Below, one piece after another: positions 44,011 to 51,923 of a DNA stretch of 64,000 nt. Under the pieces are notes generated by a model. It had not been told where the DNA came from. It did no database searches and worked only from the letters and a program-made list of their open reading frames with translations. Within the stretch, counting starts at the first letter, position 1. Every line of letters starts with the position of its first letter. A program made the position numbers and the translations under genes. Origin of the DNA: CAVXHQ01 sp963789535 (GTDB lineage Bacteria; Pseudomonadota; Alphaproteobacteria; Rhodobacterales; Rhodobacteraceae); contig CAWBKU010000005.1 of NCBI GenBank assembly GCA_963789535.1, positions 1,302,001 through 1,366,000 of the forward strand. Reading direction: 5' to 3'.

Positions 44011-45027
44011 ATGATCCACAAGAATTGGGCCGAACTGATCAAGCCCGCCCAGCTTGACGTCAAACTCGGCAACGACCCCGCGCGTCAGGCCACCCTGACC
44101 GCCGAACCGCTCGAGCGGGGCTTCGGCCTCACCCTCGGCAACGCGCTGCGTCGCGTGCTCATGTCCTCGCTCCAGGGCGCCGCGATCACCTCGGTGCAGA
44201 TCGACAACGTCCTGCACGAGTTCTCGAGTGTCTCCGGCGTCCGCGAGGACGTCACCGACATCGTCCTGAATCTCAAGGGGATTTCCATCAAGATGGAGGT
44301 CGACGGACCCAAGCGCCTGACCGTGCAGGCCAAGGGCCCGGGCGTCGTCACCGGCGCCGACATCTCCGAGAGCAACGGCATCGAGATCCTGAACAAGGAC
44401 CACGTCATCTGCCACCTCGACGATGGCGCCGCGCTTTACATGGAACTGACGGTCAGCCAGGGCAAAGGCTATGTCGCCGCCGACAAGAACAAGCCCGAGG
44501 ACGCGCCGATCGGCATGATCGCGATCGACGCGATCTACTCCCCGGTCAAGAAGGTGTCCTACGACGTGCAGCCGACCCGCGAGGGGCAGGTGCTCGACTA
44601 CGACAAGCTGACGATGAAGATCGAGACCGACGGCTCGCTCACCCCCGACGACGCCGTGGCCTATGCCGCGCGCATCCTTCAGGACCAGTTGCAGGTCTTC
44701 GTCAACTTCGACGAACCGGAATCGGCCTCTGCCGGGGGCGACGACGACGGCCTCGAGTTCAACCCGCTGCTCCTCAAGAAGGTGGACGAGCTGGAACTCT
44801 CGGTCCGCTCCGCCAACTGCCTCAAGAACGACAACATCGTCTACATCGGCGACCTCATCCAGAAGACCGAGGCCGAGATGCTTCGCACCCCGAACTTCGG
44901 CCGCAAGTCCCTGAACGAGATCAAGGAAGTGCTGTCGGGCATGGGCCTGCACCTCGGCATGGACGTCGAGGACTGGCCGCCCGACAACATCGAGGATCTG
45001 GCCAAGAAATTCGAGGACCAGTTCTGA
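44011..45027 (+). CDS. rpoA: DNA-directed RNA polymerase subunit alpha
   Basis: A 338-residue subunit that scaffolds RNA polymerase. The N-terminal dimer domain shows AEPLERGFGLTLGNALRRVL (residues 30-49); the flexible linker is around residues 240-250, and the C-terminal DNA-binding domain includes NCLKNDNIVYIGDL and RTPNFGRKSLNEIKEVL. Start ATG at 44011 with GGAGG upstream. It is followed by an intergenic pair of palindromes and rplQ. Confidence 0.98.
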   Translation: MIHKNWAELIKPAQLDVKLGNDPARQATLTAEPLERGFGLTLGNALRRVLMSSLQGAAITSVQIDNVLHEFSSVSGVREDVTDIVLNLKGISIKMEVDGPKRLTVQAKGPGVVTGADISESNGIEILNKDHVICHLDDGAALYMELTVSQGKGYVAADKNKPEDAPIGMIAIDAIYSPVKKVSYDVQPTREGQVLDYDKLTMKIETDGSLTPDDAVAYAARILQDQLQVFVNFDEPESASAGGDDDGLEFNPLLLKKVDELELSVRSANCLKNDNIVYIGDLIQKTEAEMLRTPNFGRKSLNEIKEVLSGMGLHLGMDVEDWPPDNIEDLAKKFEDQF

Positions 45028-45031
45028 AGAC

Positions 45032-45050
45032 GATGGGGTGAAACCCCATC
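45032..45050 (+). repeat. intergenic palindrome after rpoA
   Basis: GATGGGGT and ACCCCATC pair around a three-base loop, four bases after the rpoA stop. A related GTAGGATGGGG...CCCC element starts at 45069. The pair fits the family of small dispersed palindromes in this window and may separate rpoA and rplQ expression. Confidence 0.5.
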
Positions 45051-45183
45051 CTTCGATCCCGACGATCCGTAGGATGGGGCTCCACCCCCTCGACCCGACC
45101 ACCCCGGGCAATGCCGCCCCAATAACGGACCCGGCGTCATCGCAGCGCATGGGCCATTCATAAAAACGTAACGGAGACGACCC

Positions 45184-45612
45184 ATGCGCCACGCCAGAGG
45201 CTATCGCCGCCTGAACCGCACCCACGAACACCGCAAGGCACTGTTCGCCAACATGTCCGGCTCGCTGATCGAGCACGAGCAGATCAAGACCACCCTGCCC
45301 AAGGCCAAGGAACTCAAGCGGGTCATCGACAAGCTGATCACGCTGGGCAAGCGCGGCGACCTGCACGCCCGCCGTCAGGCCGCCGCCCAGCTCAAGCAGG
45401 ACATGCACGTCGCCAAACTCTTCGAGGTGCTCGGCCCGCGCTACAAGGAGCGGACCGGCGGGTATTGCCGCGTCCTCAAGGCCGGGTTCCGCTATGGCGA
45501 CATGGCGCCGATGGCGATCATCGAACTCGTCGACCGCGACGAGAGCGCCAAGGGGTCGGCCGACCACGCCCGGATGGAAGAAGAGGGCGATCTGGTCGAC
45601 GCCGACGAATAG
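45184..45612 (+). CDS. rplQ: 50S ribosomal protein L17
   Basis: A 142-residue large-subunit protein. MRHARGYRRLNRTHEHRKAL and the conserved EQIKTTLPKAKELKRVIDKL are diagnostic; the acidic C-terminal tail (MEEEGDLVDADE) is common in alphaproteobacteria. The ATG at 45184 has ACGGAG upstream. It ends the ribosomal block and is followed by a terminator. Confidence 0.97.
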   Translation: MRHARGYRRLNRTHEHRKALFANMSGSLIEHEQIKTTLPKAKELKRVIDKLITLGKRGDLHARRQAAAQLKQDMHVAKLFEVLGPRYKERTGGYCRVLKAGFRYGDMAPMAIIELVDRDESAKGSADHARMEEEGDLVDADE

Positions 45613-45634
45613 GCCTACTGCCGGTCAGACATAG

Positions 45635-45662
45635 CGCCCCGCCCTCACCGGCGGGGCGTTCT
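45635..45662 (+). terminator. rho-independent terminator after rplQ
   Basis: CGCCCCGCC and GGCGGGGCG form a perfect nine-pair GC-rich stem with a six-base loop, followed by TTCTGCG. It lies 22 bases after the rplQ stop and ends the ribosomal/rpoA block. Confidence 0.75.
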
Positions 45663-45672
45663 GCGTTGGTAG

Positions 45673-45690
45673 GCCGGGCTTCAGCCCGGC
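45673..45690 (+). repeat. intergenic palindrome before rarA
   Basis: GCCGGGC, TTCA and GCCCGGC form a short hairpin preceded by GTAG, like the other dispersed palindromes here. It lies 40 bases before the rarA start and just after the rplQ terminator. Confidence 0.5.
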
Positions 45691-45729
45691 ACCCCTTGCG
45701 CGGCGCGCGCCACGCCATACTGTCATCCC

Positions 45730-47067
45730 ATGCCGGACCTTTTCGACCAGACCCCCGATGCGACGCCTGCGGGCACCGGCGCGCCCCGGCCGCTGGCCGA
45801 CCGGCTGCGGCCCCGCGCGCTGTCCGAGGTCATCGGCCAGCAACAGGTTCTGGGCACGCAAGGTCCGCTCGGCGCGATGCTCGCCGCCAAATCCCTGTCG
45901 AGCCTCGTTTTCTGGGGCCCGCCCGGCGTCGGCAAGACGACCATCGCCCGTTTGCTCGCCGCCGAGACGGACCTGCACTTCGTCCAGATTTCCGCGATCT
46001 TCACCGGCGTGCCGGACCTGCGAAAGGTCTTCGAGGCCGCAAAGCTGCGGCGCCAGAACGGCCGCGGCACGCTCCTCTTCGTCGACGAGATCCACCGCTT
46101 CAACAAGGCGCAGCAGGACGGCTTCCTCCCCTATATGGAGGACGGCACGATCCTGCTGGTCGGCGCCACCACCGAAAACCCCAGTTTCGAGCTGAACGCC
46201 GCCCTTCTCAGCCGGGCGCAGGTGCTGATCCTGACGCGCCTCACCGATGCGGACCTGCGCCTGCTCTACGCGCGCGCCGAAAAGGAGGTGGGCATAAACC
46301 TGCCCTTAACCCCCGACGCGCAGACTGCCCTCATCGCGATGGCGGACGGGGACGGGCGGGCGCTCCTCAACCTCATCGAACAGGTGGCCGCGTGGCCGCA
46401 ATCCAGGGAGGGCGGGCCTTACGACCGCGATGCGCTGACCACCCGCCTGATGAAACGGGCGGCGAAATACGACAAATCGGGCGACGAGCATTACAACCTC
46501 ATCTCCGCCCTGCACAAATCCGTCCGGGGTTCCGATCCCGACGCCGCGCTCTACTGGTTCGCCCGGATGCTCGAAGGGGGCGAAGACCCACGCTATCTGG
46601 CGCGGCGCATCACCCGCATGGCGGTCGAGGACATCGGCCTCGCGGACCCGATGGCGCAGGCCCATTGCCTGAGCGCCTGGGAAACCTATGAACGCCTCGG
46701 CAGTCCCGAGGGCGACCTGGCGCTGGCGCAGGCACTGACCTACCTCGCCCTCGCGCCGAAATCGAACGCGACCTACGTCGCCTACAAGGCGGCGCGTCAG
46801 GCGGCGAAGGCCACGGGTTCCGAGCCGCCGCCCGCCCATATCCTGAACGCGCCGACGAAACTGATGAAGGAGCAGGGATTCGGCGCCGGATACGCCTATG
46901 ACCACGACGCCGAGGACGGGTTCTCGGGCCAGAACTACTTTCCCGACACCATGAAACGCGGCGTCTACTACGTGCCCGCCGACCGTGGCTTCGAGCGGGA
47001 CCTGAAGAAGCGGCTCGATTTCTTCGTCTGCCTGCGGGCGAAACGGCAAAAGTTGCCGAAGTCCTGA
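45730..47067 (+). CDS. rarA: replication-associated recombination protein A (MgsA/RarA)
   Basis: A 445-residue AAA+ ATPase acting at stalled replication forks. PLADRLRPRALSEVIGQQ (near residue 18) is the family opening; Walker A is GPPGVGKTT (near residue 64), Walker B is LFVDEIHRFNK and the sensor region is LVGATTENPSFELN. The C-terminal half, with SALHKSVRGSDPDAALYW, is the tetramerisation domain. Its neighbours crcB, rluC and the ATP12 chaperone are the usual company of this gene in Rhodobacteraceae. Confidence 0.95.
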   Translation: MPDLFDQTPDATPAGTGAPRPLADRLRPRALSEVIGQQQVLGTQGPLGAMLAAKSLSSLVFWGPPGVGKTTIARLLAAETDLHFVQISAIFTGVPDLRKVFEAAKLRRQNGRGTLLFVDEIHRFNKAQQDGFLPYMEDGTILLVGATTENPSFELNAALLSRAQVLILTRLTDADLRLLYARAEKEVGINLPLTPDAQTALIAMADGDGRALLNLIEQVAAWPQSREGGPYDRDALTTRLMKRAAKYDKSGDEHYNLISALHKSVRGSDPDAALYWFARMLEGGEDPRYLARRITRMAVEDIGLADPMAQAHCLSAWETYERLGSPEGDLALAQALTYLALAPKSNATYVAYKAARQAAKATGSEPPPAHILNAPTKLMKEQGFGAGYAYDHDAEDGFSGQNYFPDTMKRGVYYVPADRGFERDLKKRLDFFVCLRAKRQKLPKS

Positions 47068-47078
47068 CGCACCGTGCA

Positions 47079-47098
47079 AAGTTGACAGCTGTCAACTT
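47079..47098. promoter_or_regulatory. perfect 20-bp palindrome upstream of crcB
   Basis: AAGTTGACAGCTGTCAACTT is its own reverse complement over all 20 bases. It sits 11 bases after the rarA stop and 18 bases before the crcB ATG. Its symmetry and TTGACA/TGTCAA arms look like a dimeric repressor or activator site; its place would let a bound protein block transcription into crcB. No T-run follows, so it is not a terminator. Confidence 0.65.
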
Positions 47099-47116
47099 AT
47101 CCCGCAAGGGACGGCG

Positions 47117-47476
47117 ATGATGCTCACCCTCTCACAGGTTGCCCTCGGCGGCGCCCTCGGCGCCGTGGCCCGGTTCCTGACCGGCCTCGCGGTCGCGTTT
47201 CCCTACGGCACGCTGACCGTCAACGTCGCGGGCTCCTTCGCCATCGGCCTGCTCTGGTCGCTGCTGGTGTCCAAGGGGATGGAGCAGTGGATCCCGTTCC
47301 TGATGATCGGCGTTCTCGGCGGGTTCACGACCTTCTCGGCGTTCTCGCTCGACGCGCTGCGGCTGATCGAGGCCGGGCGCACCGGTGCCGCGTTCGCCTA
47401 CGTCGCGGCCTCGGTGGCGCTCTCGCTCGCGGCCTGCGCCCTCGGACTCTGGCTCGCGTCGGGGATCACGTCATGA
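47117..47476 (+). CDS. crcB: fluoride efflux channel CrcB/Fluc
   Basis: A 119-residue inner-membrane channel that exports fluoride as a dimer. Four hydrophobic segments are seen. Diagnostic stretches are GGALGAVARF near residue 10, GTLTVNVAGSFAIGLL near residue 32 and GVLGGFTTFSAFSLD near residue 68, which contains the Phe residues of the fluoride path. It follows a perfect palindrome, and no fluoride riboswitch is apparent. Its stop overlaps the rluC start. Confidence 0.95.
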   Translation: MMLTLSQVALGGALGAVARFLTGLAVAFPYGTLTVNVAGSFAIGLLWSLLVSKGMEQWIPFLMIGVLGGFTTFSAFSLDALRLIEAGRTGAAFAYVAASVALSLAACALGLWLASGITS

Positions 47477-48519
47477 GCGGCGTCCAGACCCGCACGGTCG
47501 GTCCCGACGAGGGCGACCAGCGCCTCGACCGCTATCTGCGCAGGCTGTTCCCGCATCTGAGCCAGGGCCGCATCGAAAAGCTGTGCCGCAAGGGCGAGAT
47601 CCGGGTGGATTCGGGGCGGGTGAAGTCCTCGACCCGGGTCGGGATCGGCCAGAAGGTGCGTATCCCGCCGCTTCCCGACGAGGGCGAGATCGCCGCACAG
47701 GCCGTTAACCGCGCGATCACGCCTGCCGATACGCGGATGATCCAGGGCTGCGTGATCTACCGTGACGATCACATCATCGCGATAGACAAGCCTGCGGGCC
47801 TGCCGACGCAAGGGGGGTCGGGCGTGTCGCTGCATGTCGACGGCCTGAGTGAGGCGCTGCGCTTCGGCTACGAGGACAAGCCGCGGCTGGTGCACCGGCT
47901 GGACAGGGACACGTCCGGCGTCCTGCTGCTGGCGCGGACCCGGACGATGGCGCGGGCGCTGACCGAGAACCTCAAGCATCACGCGACGCGCAAGATCTAC
48001 TGGGCCGCCGTCGCCGGCGTGCCGTTCCCGCGGGCGGGGACGATCAAGTTCGGTCTGATCAAGGCCGCAGGTCACGGAAAGGCCGGCGAAGGCGAGAAGA
48101 TGCGCTGTCTGCATCCGACCGAGGTCGACAGGACACCGGGCGCCAAGCGGGCGGTGACGGATTATGCGGTGCTCACCAACCTCGCCAAGCGCGCCGCCTG
48201 GATGGCGCTGGTACCGATCACGGGCCGCACGCACCAGTTGCGCGCGCATATGGCCGAGATCGGGCATCCGGTGCTGGGCGACGGCAAATATGGCGGCAGC
48301 GCACAGGAGAACATGGGCGACGGCTGGGGCGCCGGGGCGGGCAGCGAACTGGGGCGCAAGCTGCATCTGCATGCCCGCACCCTCATCATCGAGCATCCAG
48401 AAACCGGCAAGATCCTGACCCTGACGGCGCCCTTGCCCGAGCACATGCAGAAGACCTGGGATTTCGTCGGCTGGGACGTGAGCCATGCGCCGGTCGATCC
48501 GTTCAACATGCCTGAATGA
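47473..48519 (+). CDS. rluC: 23S rRNA pseudouridine synthase, RluC family
   Basis: A 348-residue enzyme that converts uridines to pseudouridine in 23S rRNA. The N-terminal S4-like RNA-binding domain includes LDRYLRRLFPHLSQGRIEKL, and the catalytic Asp is in RLVHRLDRDTSGVLLLAR near residue 140. GRTHQLRAHMAEIGHPVLGD is the conserved C-terminal motif. It starts in the crcB stop (ATGA). In relatives a HAD-family phosphatase gene often follows; here the ATP12 gene begins within 60 bases. Confidence 0.93.
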   Translation: MSGVQTRTVGPDEGDQRLDRYLRRLFPHLSQGRIEKLCRKGEIRVDSGRVKSSTRVGIGQKVRIPPLPDEGEIAAQAVNRAITPADTRMIQGCVIYRDDHIIAIDKPAGLPTQGGSGVSLHVDGLSEALRFGYEDKPRLVHRLDRDTSGVLLLARTRTMARALTENLKHHATRKIYWAAVAGVPFPRAGTIKFGLIKAAGHGKAGEGEKMRCLHPTEVDRTPGAKRAVTDYAVLTNLAKRAAWMALVPITGRTHQLRAHMAEIGHPVLGDGKYGGSAQENMGDGWGAGAGSELGRKLHLHARTLIIEHPETGKILTLTAPLPEHMQKTWDFVGWDVSHAPVDPFNMPE

Positions 48520-48573
48520 TGCCGTGCCGCAAACGTTGAGTTTCATGCCCTCCGCCGCGTGCGGGTTCCCCCG

Positions 48574-49284
48574 GTGAGCGGCTGGACACCGAAGGTGTTC
48601 TGGTCCGAGGTGTGCGTCGTCTCGGCCCCCGGCGGCTTTGACGTCGCACTCGACGGGCGCAGGGTCAGAACGCCGGGCAAGGCGCCGCTGACCCTGCCGA
48701 CGCGGGCCTGCGCCGACCTCGTCGCGGCGGAGTGGCGGGCGCAGACCGGCAAGGTCGATGCAGGCTCGATGCCATTCACCCGCACCGCCAATTCGGCGAT
48801 CGACAAGGTGGCGTTCCAGGCCGTCGAGGTGGCGGGCCTGCTGTCGGATTACGGCGGCACGGATCTGATGTGCCACCGCGCGCCGGGGCCCGCGGCACTC
48901 GTTGAGCGGCAGGACGCGGCATGGGATCCGCTGCTCGACTGGGCGGCGACGGTCTGGGCGCCGCGGCTCGTCGTCACCACGGGTGTCATGCCGGTGGCCC
49001 AACCCGGCGCGGCCCTCGCCGGACTGCGGGCGGAGGTCGCGGCGCTCGATCCGTTCCGCCTCGCGGCATTCCATGATCTCGTGAGCCTGTCGGGATCGCT
49101 CGTCCTCGGACTGGCGGTGAGGCGCGGGCAACTCGCCCCCGAGGCGGGGTGGTCAACCTCGCGCATCGACGAGGATTTCCAGACCGAGGCCTGGGGCGAC
49201 GACGCGGAGGCCGCGGCCAAGGCCGCCCTAAAAAAGGCAGCTTTCCTCGACGCTGCCGCCTTTTTGGTCTCTCTGGACGGCTGA
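48574..49284 (+). CDS. ATP12 family chaperone protein
   Basis: A protein of about 236 residues, related to the mitochondrial F1-ATPase assembly factor ATP12, which helps place the alpha subunit. GWTPKVFWSEVCVV, DGRRVRTPGKAPLTLPT (near residue 32) and PFTRTANSAIDKV (near residue 70) are typical, as is LVSLSGSLVLGLAV. GTG starts are possible at 48559 and 48574; the latter fits the usual N-terminus better. It belongs to the rarA-crcB-rluC group and is followed by a terminator. Confidence 0.9.
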   Translation: MSGWTPKVFWSEVCVVSAPGGFDVALDGRRVRTPGKAPLTLPTRACADLVAAEWRAQTGKVDAGSMPFTRTANSAIDKVAFQAVEVAGLLSDYGGTDLMCHRAPGPAALVERQDAAWDPLLDWAATVWAPRLVVTTGVMPVAQPGAALAGLRAEVAALDPFRLAAFHDLVSLSGSLVLGLAVRRGQLAPEAGWSTSRIDEDFQTEAWGDDAEAAAKAALKKAAFLDAAAFLVSLDG

Positions 49285-49290
49285 TTGCGC

Positions 49291-49317
49291 TCCAAAGCGG
49301 TTTCAAACCGCTTTGGA
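49291..49317 (+). terminator. terminator-like hairpin after the ATP12 gene
   Basis: TCCAAAGCGG and CCGCTTTGGA form a perfect ten-pair stem around a seven-base loop, six bases after the stop. No T-run follows. The 238-base gap up to bztA holds this hairpin, a TTGACC that may be a -35 element near 49364, and an eight-pair inverted repeat at 49472-49501 close to the gene start. Confidence 0.6.
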
Positions 49318-49522
49318 TGGGCATTTCGCGACGTCACCTCCATTTCCATCCGTGATGTTTGCCTTGACCTTGCGGCATGATTCCGCCCATCTTCTGTTCG
49401 CTGGCCCGGGTCACTCCCGGGCCCTCCACGATGGCCGACCGCAACCTTGGGGGGGTGGCCAATCAGAAAAAGGCGCCGCGAGGGAGACAATCGGCGGCGC
49501 CACACTCAGGAAGAGGTAATCC

Positions 49523-50542
49523 ATGAAAAGAACAGTATTCTTCGGCGCGTTGACCGTGGCGACCATCGTCGCCGGCGCCGCCGCCGCGCAAACCCTCGGT
49601 GAGGTCCAGGCCCGCGGGACGCTCAACTGCGGCGTCACCACCGGCCTCGTCGGCTTTGCCGCGCCGAACGCGGAAGGTGTCTGGGAAGGCTTCGACGTCG
49701 ACATCTGCCGGGCCGTGGCCGCTGCCGTGCTCGGCGACGGCGATGCCGTCACCTTCATCCCGACGACAGGCCAGACCCGGTTCACCGCACTCGCCTCTGG
49801 CGAGATCGACGTGCTGGCGCGCAACACCACCTGGACCTTCAGCCGCGACACCGACCTCAAGTTCGACTTCGTCGGCGTCAACTACTACGACGGCCAGGGC
49901 TTCATGATCCCGCGCGAACTCGGCGTGGCCTCGGCCAAGGATCTGGACGGGGCGACCGTCTGCATCCAGACCGGCACGACGACCGAACTGAACCTGTCGG
50001 ACTTCTTCCGGATCAACAACATCACCTATGTGCCGGTCCCGGTCGAAACCAACGCCGAAGGCCAGCAGCAGTACCTCGCCGGTGCCTGCGACACCTATAC
50101 GACCGACGCATCGGGCCTCGCCTCGACGCGCGCGACCTTCGAGAACCCCGAGGATCACATCCTGCTCCCCGAGATCATCTCGAAAGAGCCGCTCGGTCCG
50201 CTCGTCCGTCACGGCGACAACGAGTGGGGCGATATCGTGCGCTGGACGCTGAACGCGCTCATCGCCGCCGAGGAGCTGGGCGTTACCCAGGCGAACGTCG
50301 CGGAAATGGCGGCGACGCCGGGCGACAACCCCGAGATCAACCGTCTGCTCGGCAGCGAAGGCGATCTGGGCGCGATGATGGGCCTCGACAACGCCTGGGC
50401 CGCGAACGCGATCGCGGCGGTCGGCAACTACGGCGAATCGTTCGAGCGCAATATCGGCGAGAGCACGCCGATCGGCCTCGCGCGCGGCCTGAACGCGCAG
50501 TGGACCGACGGCGGCCTGCTCTACTCGCCGCCCTTCCGCTAA
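49523..50542 (+). CDS. bztA: amino acid ABC transporter substrate-binding protein (BztA/AapJ type)
   Basis: A 339-residue periplasmic binding protein for glutamate, glutamine and related polar amino acids. The Sec signal is MKRTVFFGALTVATIVAGAA with cleavage near AAA-QTLG. VQARGTLNCGVTTGLVGFAAP, WEGFDVDICRAVAAAVLGD and LARNTTWTFSRD are diagnostic for AapJ/BztA. AGGAAGAGGTAATCC before the ATG gives a good ribosome site. It starts a four-gene operon. Confidence 0.95.
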   Translation: MKRTVFFGALTVATIVAGAAAAQTLGEVQARGTLNCGVTTGLVGFAAPNAEGVWEGFDVDICRAVAAAVLGDGDAVTFIPTTGQTRFTALASGEIDVLARNTTWTFSRDTDLKFDFVGVNYYDGQGFMIPRELGVASAKDLDGATVCIQTGTTTELNLSDFFRINNITYVPVPVETNAEGQQQYLAGACDTYTTDASGLASTRATFENPEDHILLPEIISKEPLGPLVRHGDNEWGDIVRWTLNALIAAEELGVTQANVAEMAATPGDNPEINRLLGSEGDLGAMMGLDNAWAANAIAAVGNYGESFERNIGESTPIGLARGLNAQWTDGGLLYSPPFR

Positions 50543-50552
50543 ACGAACATGC

Positions 50553-50580
50553 CGGGGCGCGGGGTCACTCCCGCGCCCCG
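50553..50580 (+). terminator. stem-loop between bztA and bztB
   Basis: CGGGGCGCGGG and CCCGCGCCCCG form a perfect 11-pair stem around a six-base loop, ten bases after the bztA stop. Such a structure is typical after binding-protein genes: it stabilises their message or lets only part of transcription pass into the permease genes. Confidence 0.65.
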
Positions 50581-50695
50581 GTCGCTTTGCGGGTCATGAT
50601 CCGCCACACGAGACAATCAGCGACGCCGCCACCATGGGCATAGCCGGGCCAACCGGCATGACACCGCAAGCGGAACCGTCGTCGGGGAGAGAACC

Positions 50696-51922
50696 ATGAC
50701 CACCATCACGGACCCGCAACGCGGGGGTTTCCGGCTAAGCCAGCTCATCTACGATACCCGCTATCGGTCGCTCACCATTCAGGTGATCGTGATGATCCTG
50801 CTGATGCTCGGGTTCACATTTCTGGTGAACAACCTCATCGCCAACCTCAACCAGCTTGGCCGCGACTTCGACTTCGGCTTTCTGGGACAGCGCGCGGGTT
50901 ACGACATCGGGTTCGCCCTGATCTCTGCCGACGCGAACTCGACGCATGGCCGCATGGCGCTCGCGGGATTGCTCAACACCCTTCTGGTGTCGTTCCTCGG
51001 CTGTGTGCTGGCGACGGTCATCGGCGTCTTCGTCGGCGTGCTGCGCCTGTCGAGCAACTGGGTCGTGAGCCGCCTGATGGCCGTCTATGTCGAGGGGTTC
51101 CGCAACGTCCCCCTGCTTTTGTGGATCCTGCTGATATTCGCCCTCGTGACCGAGGCCACGCCCTCGCCGCGCGATTTCCGGCCCGACGATGCCGGTGTCG
51201 CCGCCTCGTCGATGCTGCTGGGCGATACGGTGGCGATCACCAACCGCGGCACCTATGTTCCCGCCCCCGTGCTCGGCCCGGGCGGATGGGCGGTCGTCAT
51301 CGTCTTTCTGCTGTCGGTCATCGGCGTGTTCCTGTGGCGCGCCCATGCGCGCAGGCAATTGTTCGACAACGGCCGCGTCGTGCCGGTGCTCTGGCCCGCC
51401 CTCGGCGTCCTGATCGTGCCGACGGTGCTGGCCTTTTTCGTCCTCGGACGGCCGATCACCCTCGATTATCCGGCGCTCGGCGGCTTCAACTTCACCGGCG
51501 GGCTCAACGTGCCCAACATGCTCATCGCGCTCTGGCTGGCGCTGTCGCTCTATACCGGCGCCTTCATCGCCGAGAACGTGCGCGCCGGCATCCTCGCGGT
51601 GTCCAAGGGGCAGTCCGAGGCCGCGTTCTCGCTCGGCCTGCCGCCCGGCCGCACGATGAGCCTCGTGATCCTGCCGCAGGCCCTGCGGGTGATCGTGCCG
51701 CCGCTCATCTCGCAATACCTGAACCTGACGAAGAACTCGTCGCTGGCGATCGCCGTGGGCTATCCCGACATCCGCGCCACGCTGGGCGGCACGGCGATCA
51801 CCACGACCGGCAAGGAACTCGAGGGGATGCTGCTGCTGGGCCTGTCCTACCTCGCGATCAGCCTCGTGATCTCGCTCGGGATGAACTGGTTCAACAACCG
51901 CACCCGGTTGAAGGAGCGCTGA
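50696..51922 (+). CDS. bztB: amino acid ABC transporter permease (BztB/AapQ type)
   Basis: A 408-residue inner-membrane permease. GFRLSQLIYDTRYRSLTIQV begins the protein, the first span is near residues 32-50, and a long central insert is characteristic of BztB/AapQ. The EAA-like loop is GILAVSKGQSEAAFSLGLPP near residue 300, followed by LILPQALRVIVPPLISQYLN. It is followed one base later by bztC and pairs with it to form the channel. Confidence 0.95.
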   Translation: MTTITDPQRGGFRLSQLIYDTRYRSLTIQVIVMILLMLGFTFLVNNLIANLNQLGRDFDFGFLGQRAGYDIGFALISADANSTHGRMALAGLLNTLLVSFLGCVLATVIGVFVGVLRLSSNWVVSRLMAVYVEGFRNVPLLLWILLIFALVTEATPSPRDFRPDDAGVAASSMLLGDTVAITNRGTYVPAPVLGPGGWAVVIVFLLSVIGVFLWRAHARRQLFDNGRVVPVLWPALGVLIVPTVLAFFVLGRPITLDYPALGGFNFTGGLNVPNMLIALWLALSLYTGAFIAENVRAGILAVSKGQSEAAFSLGLPPGRTMSLVILPQALRVIVPPLISQYLNLTKNSSLAIAVGYPDIRATLGGTAITTTGKELEGMLLLGLSYLAISLVISLGMNWFNNRTRLKER

Positions 51923-51923
51923 G

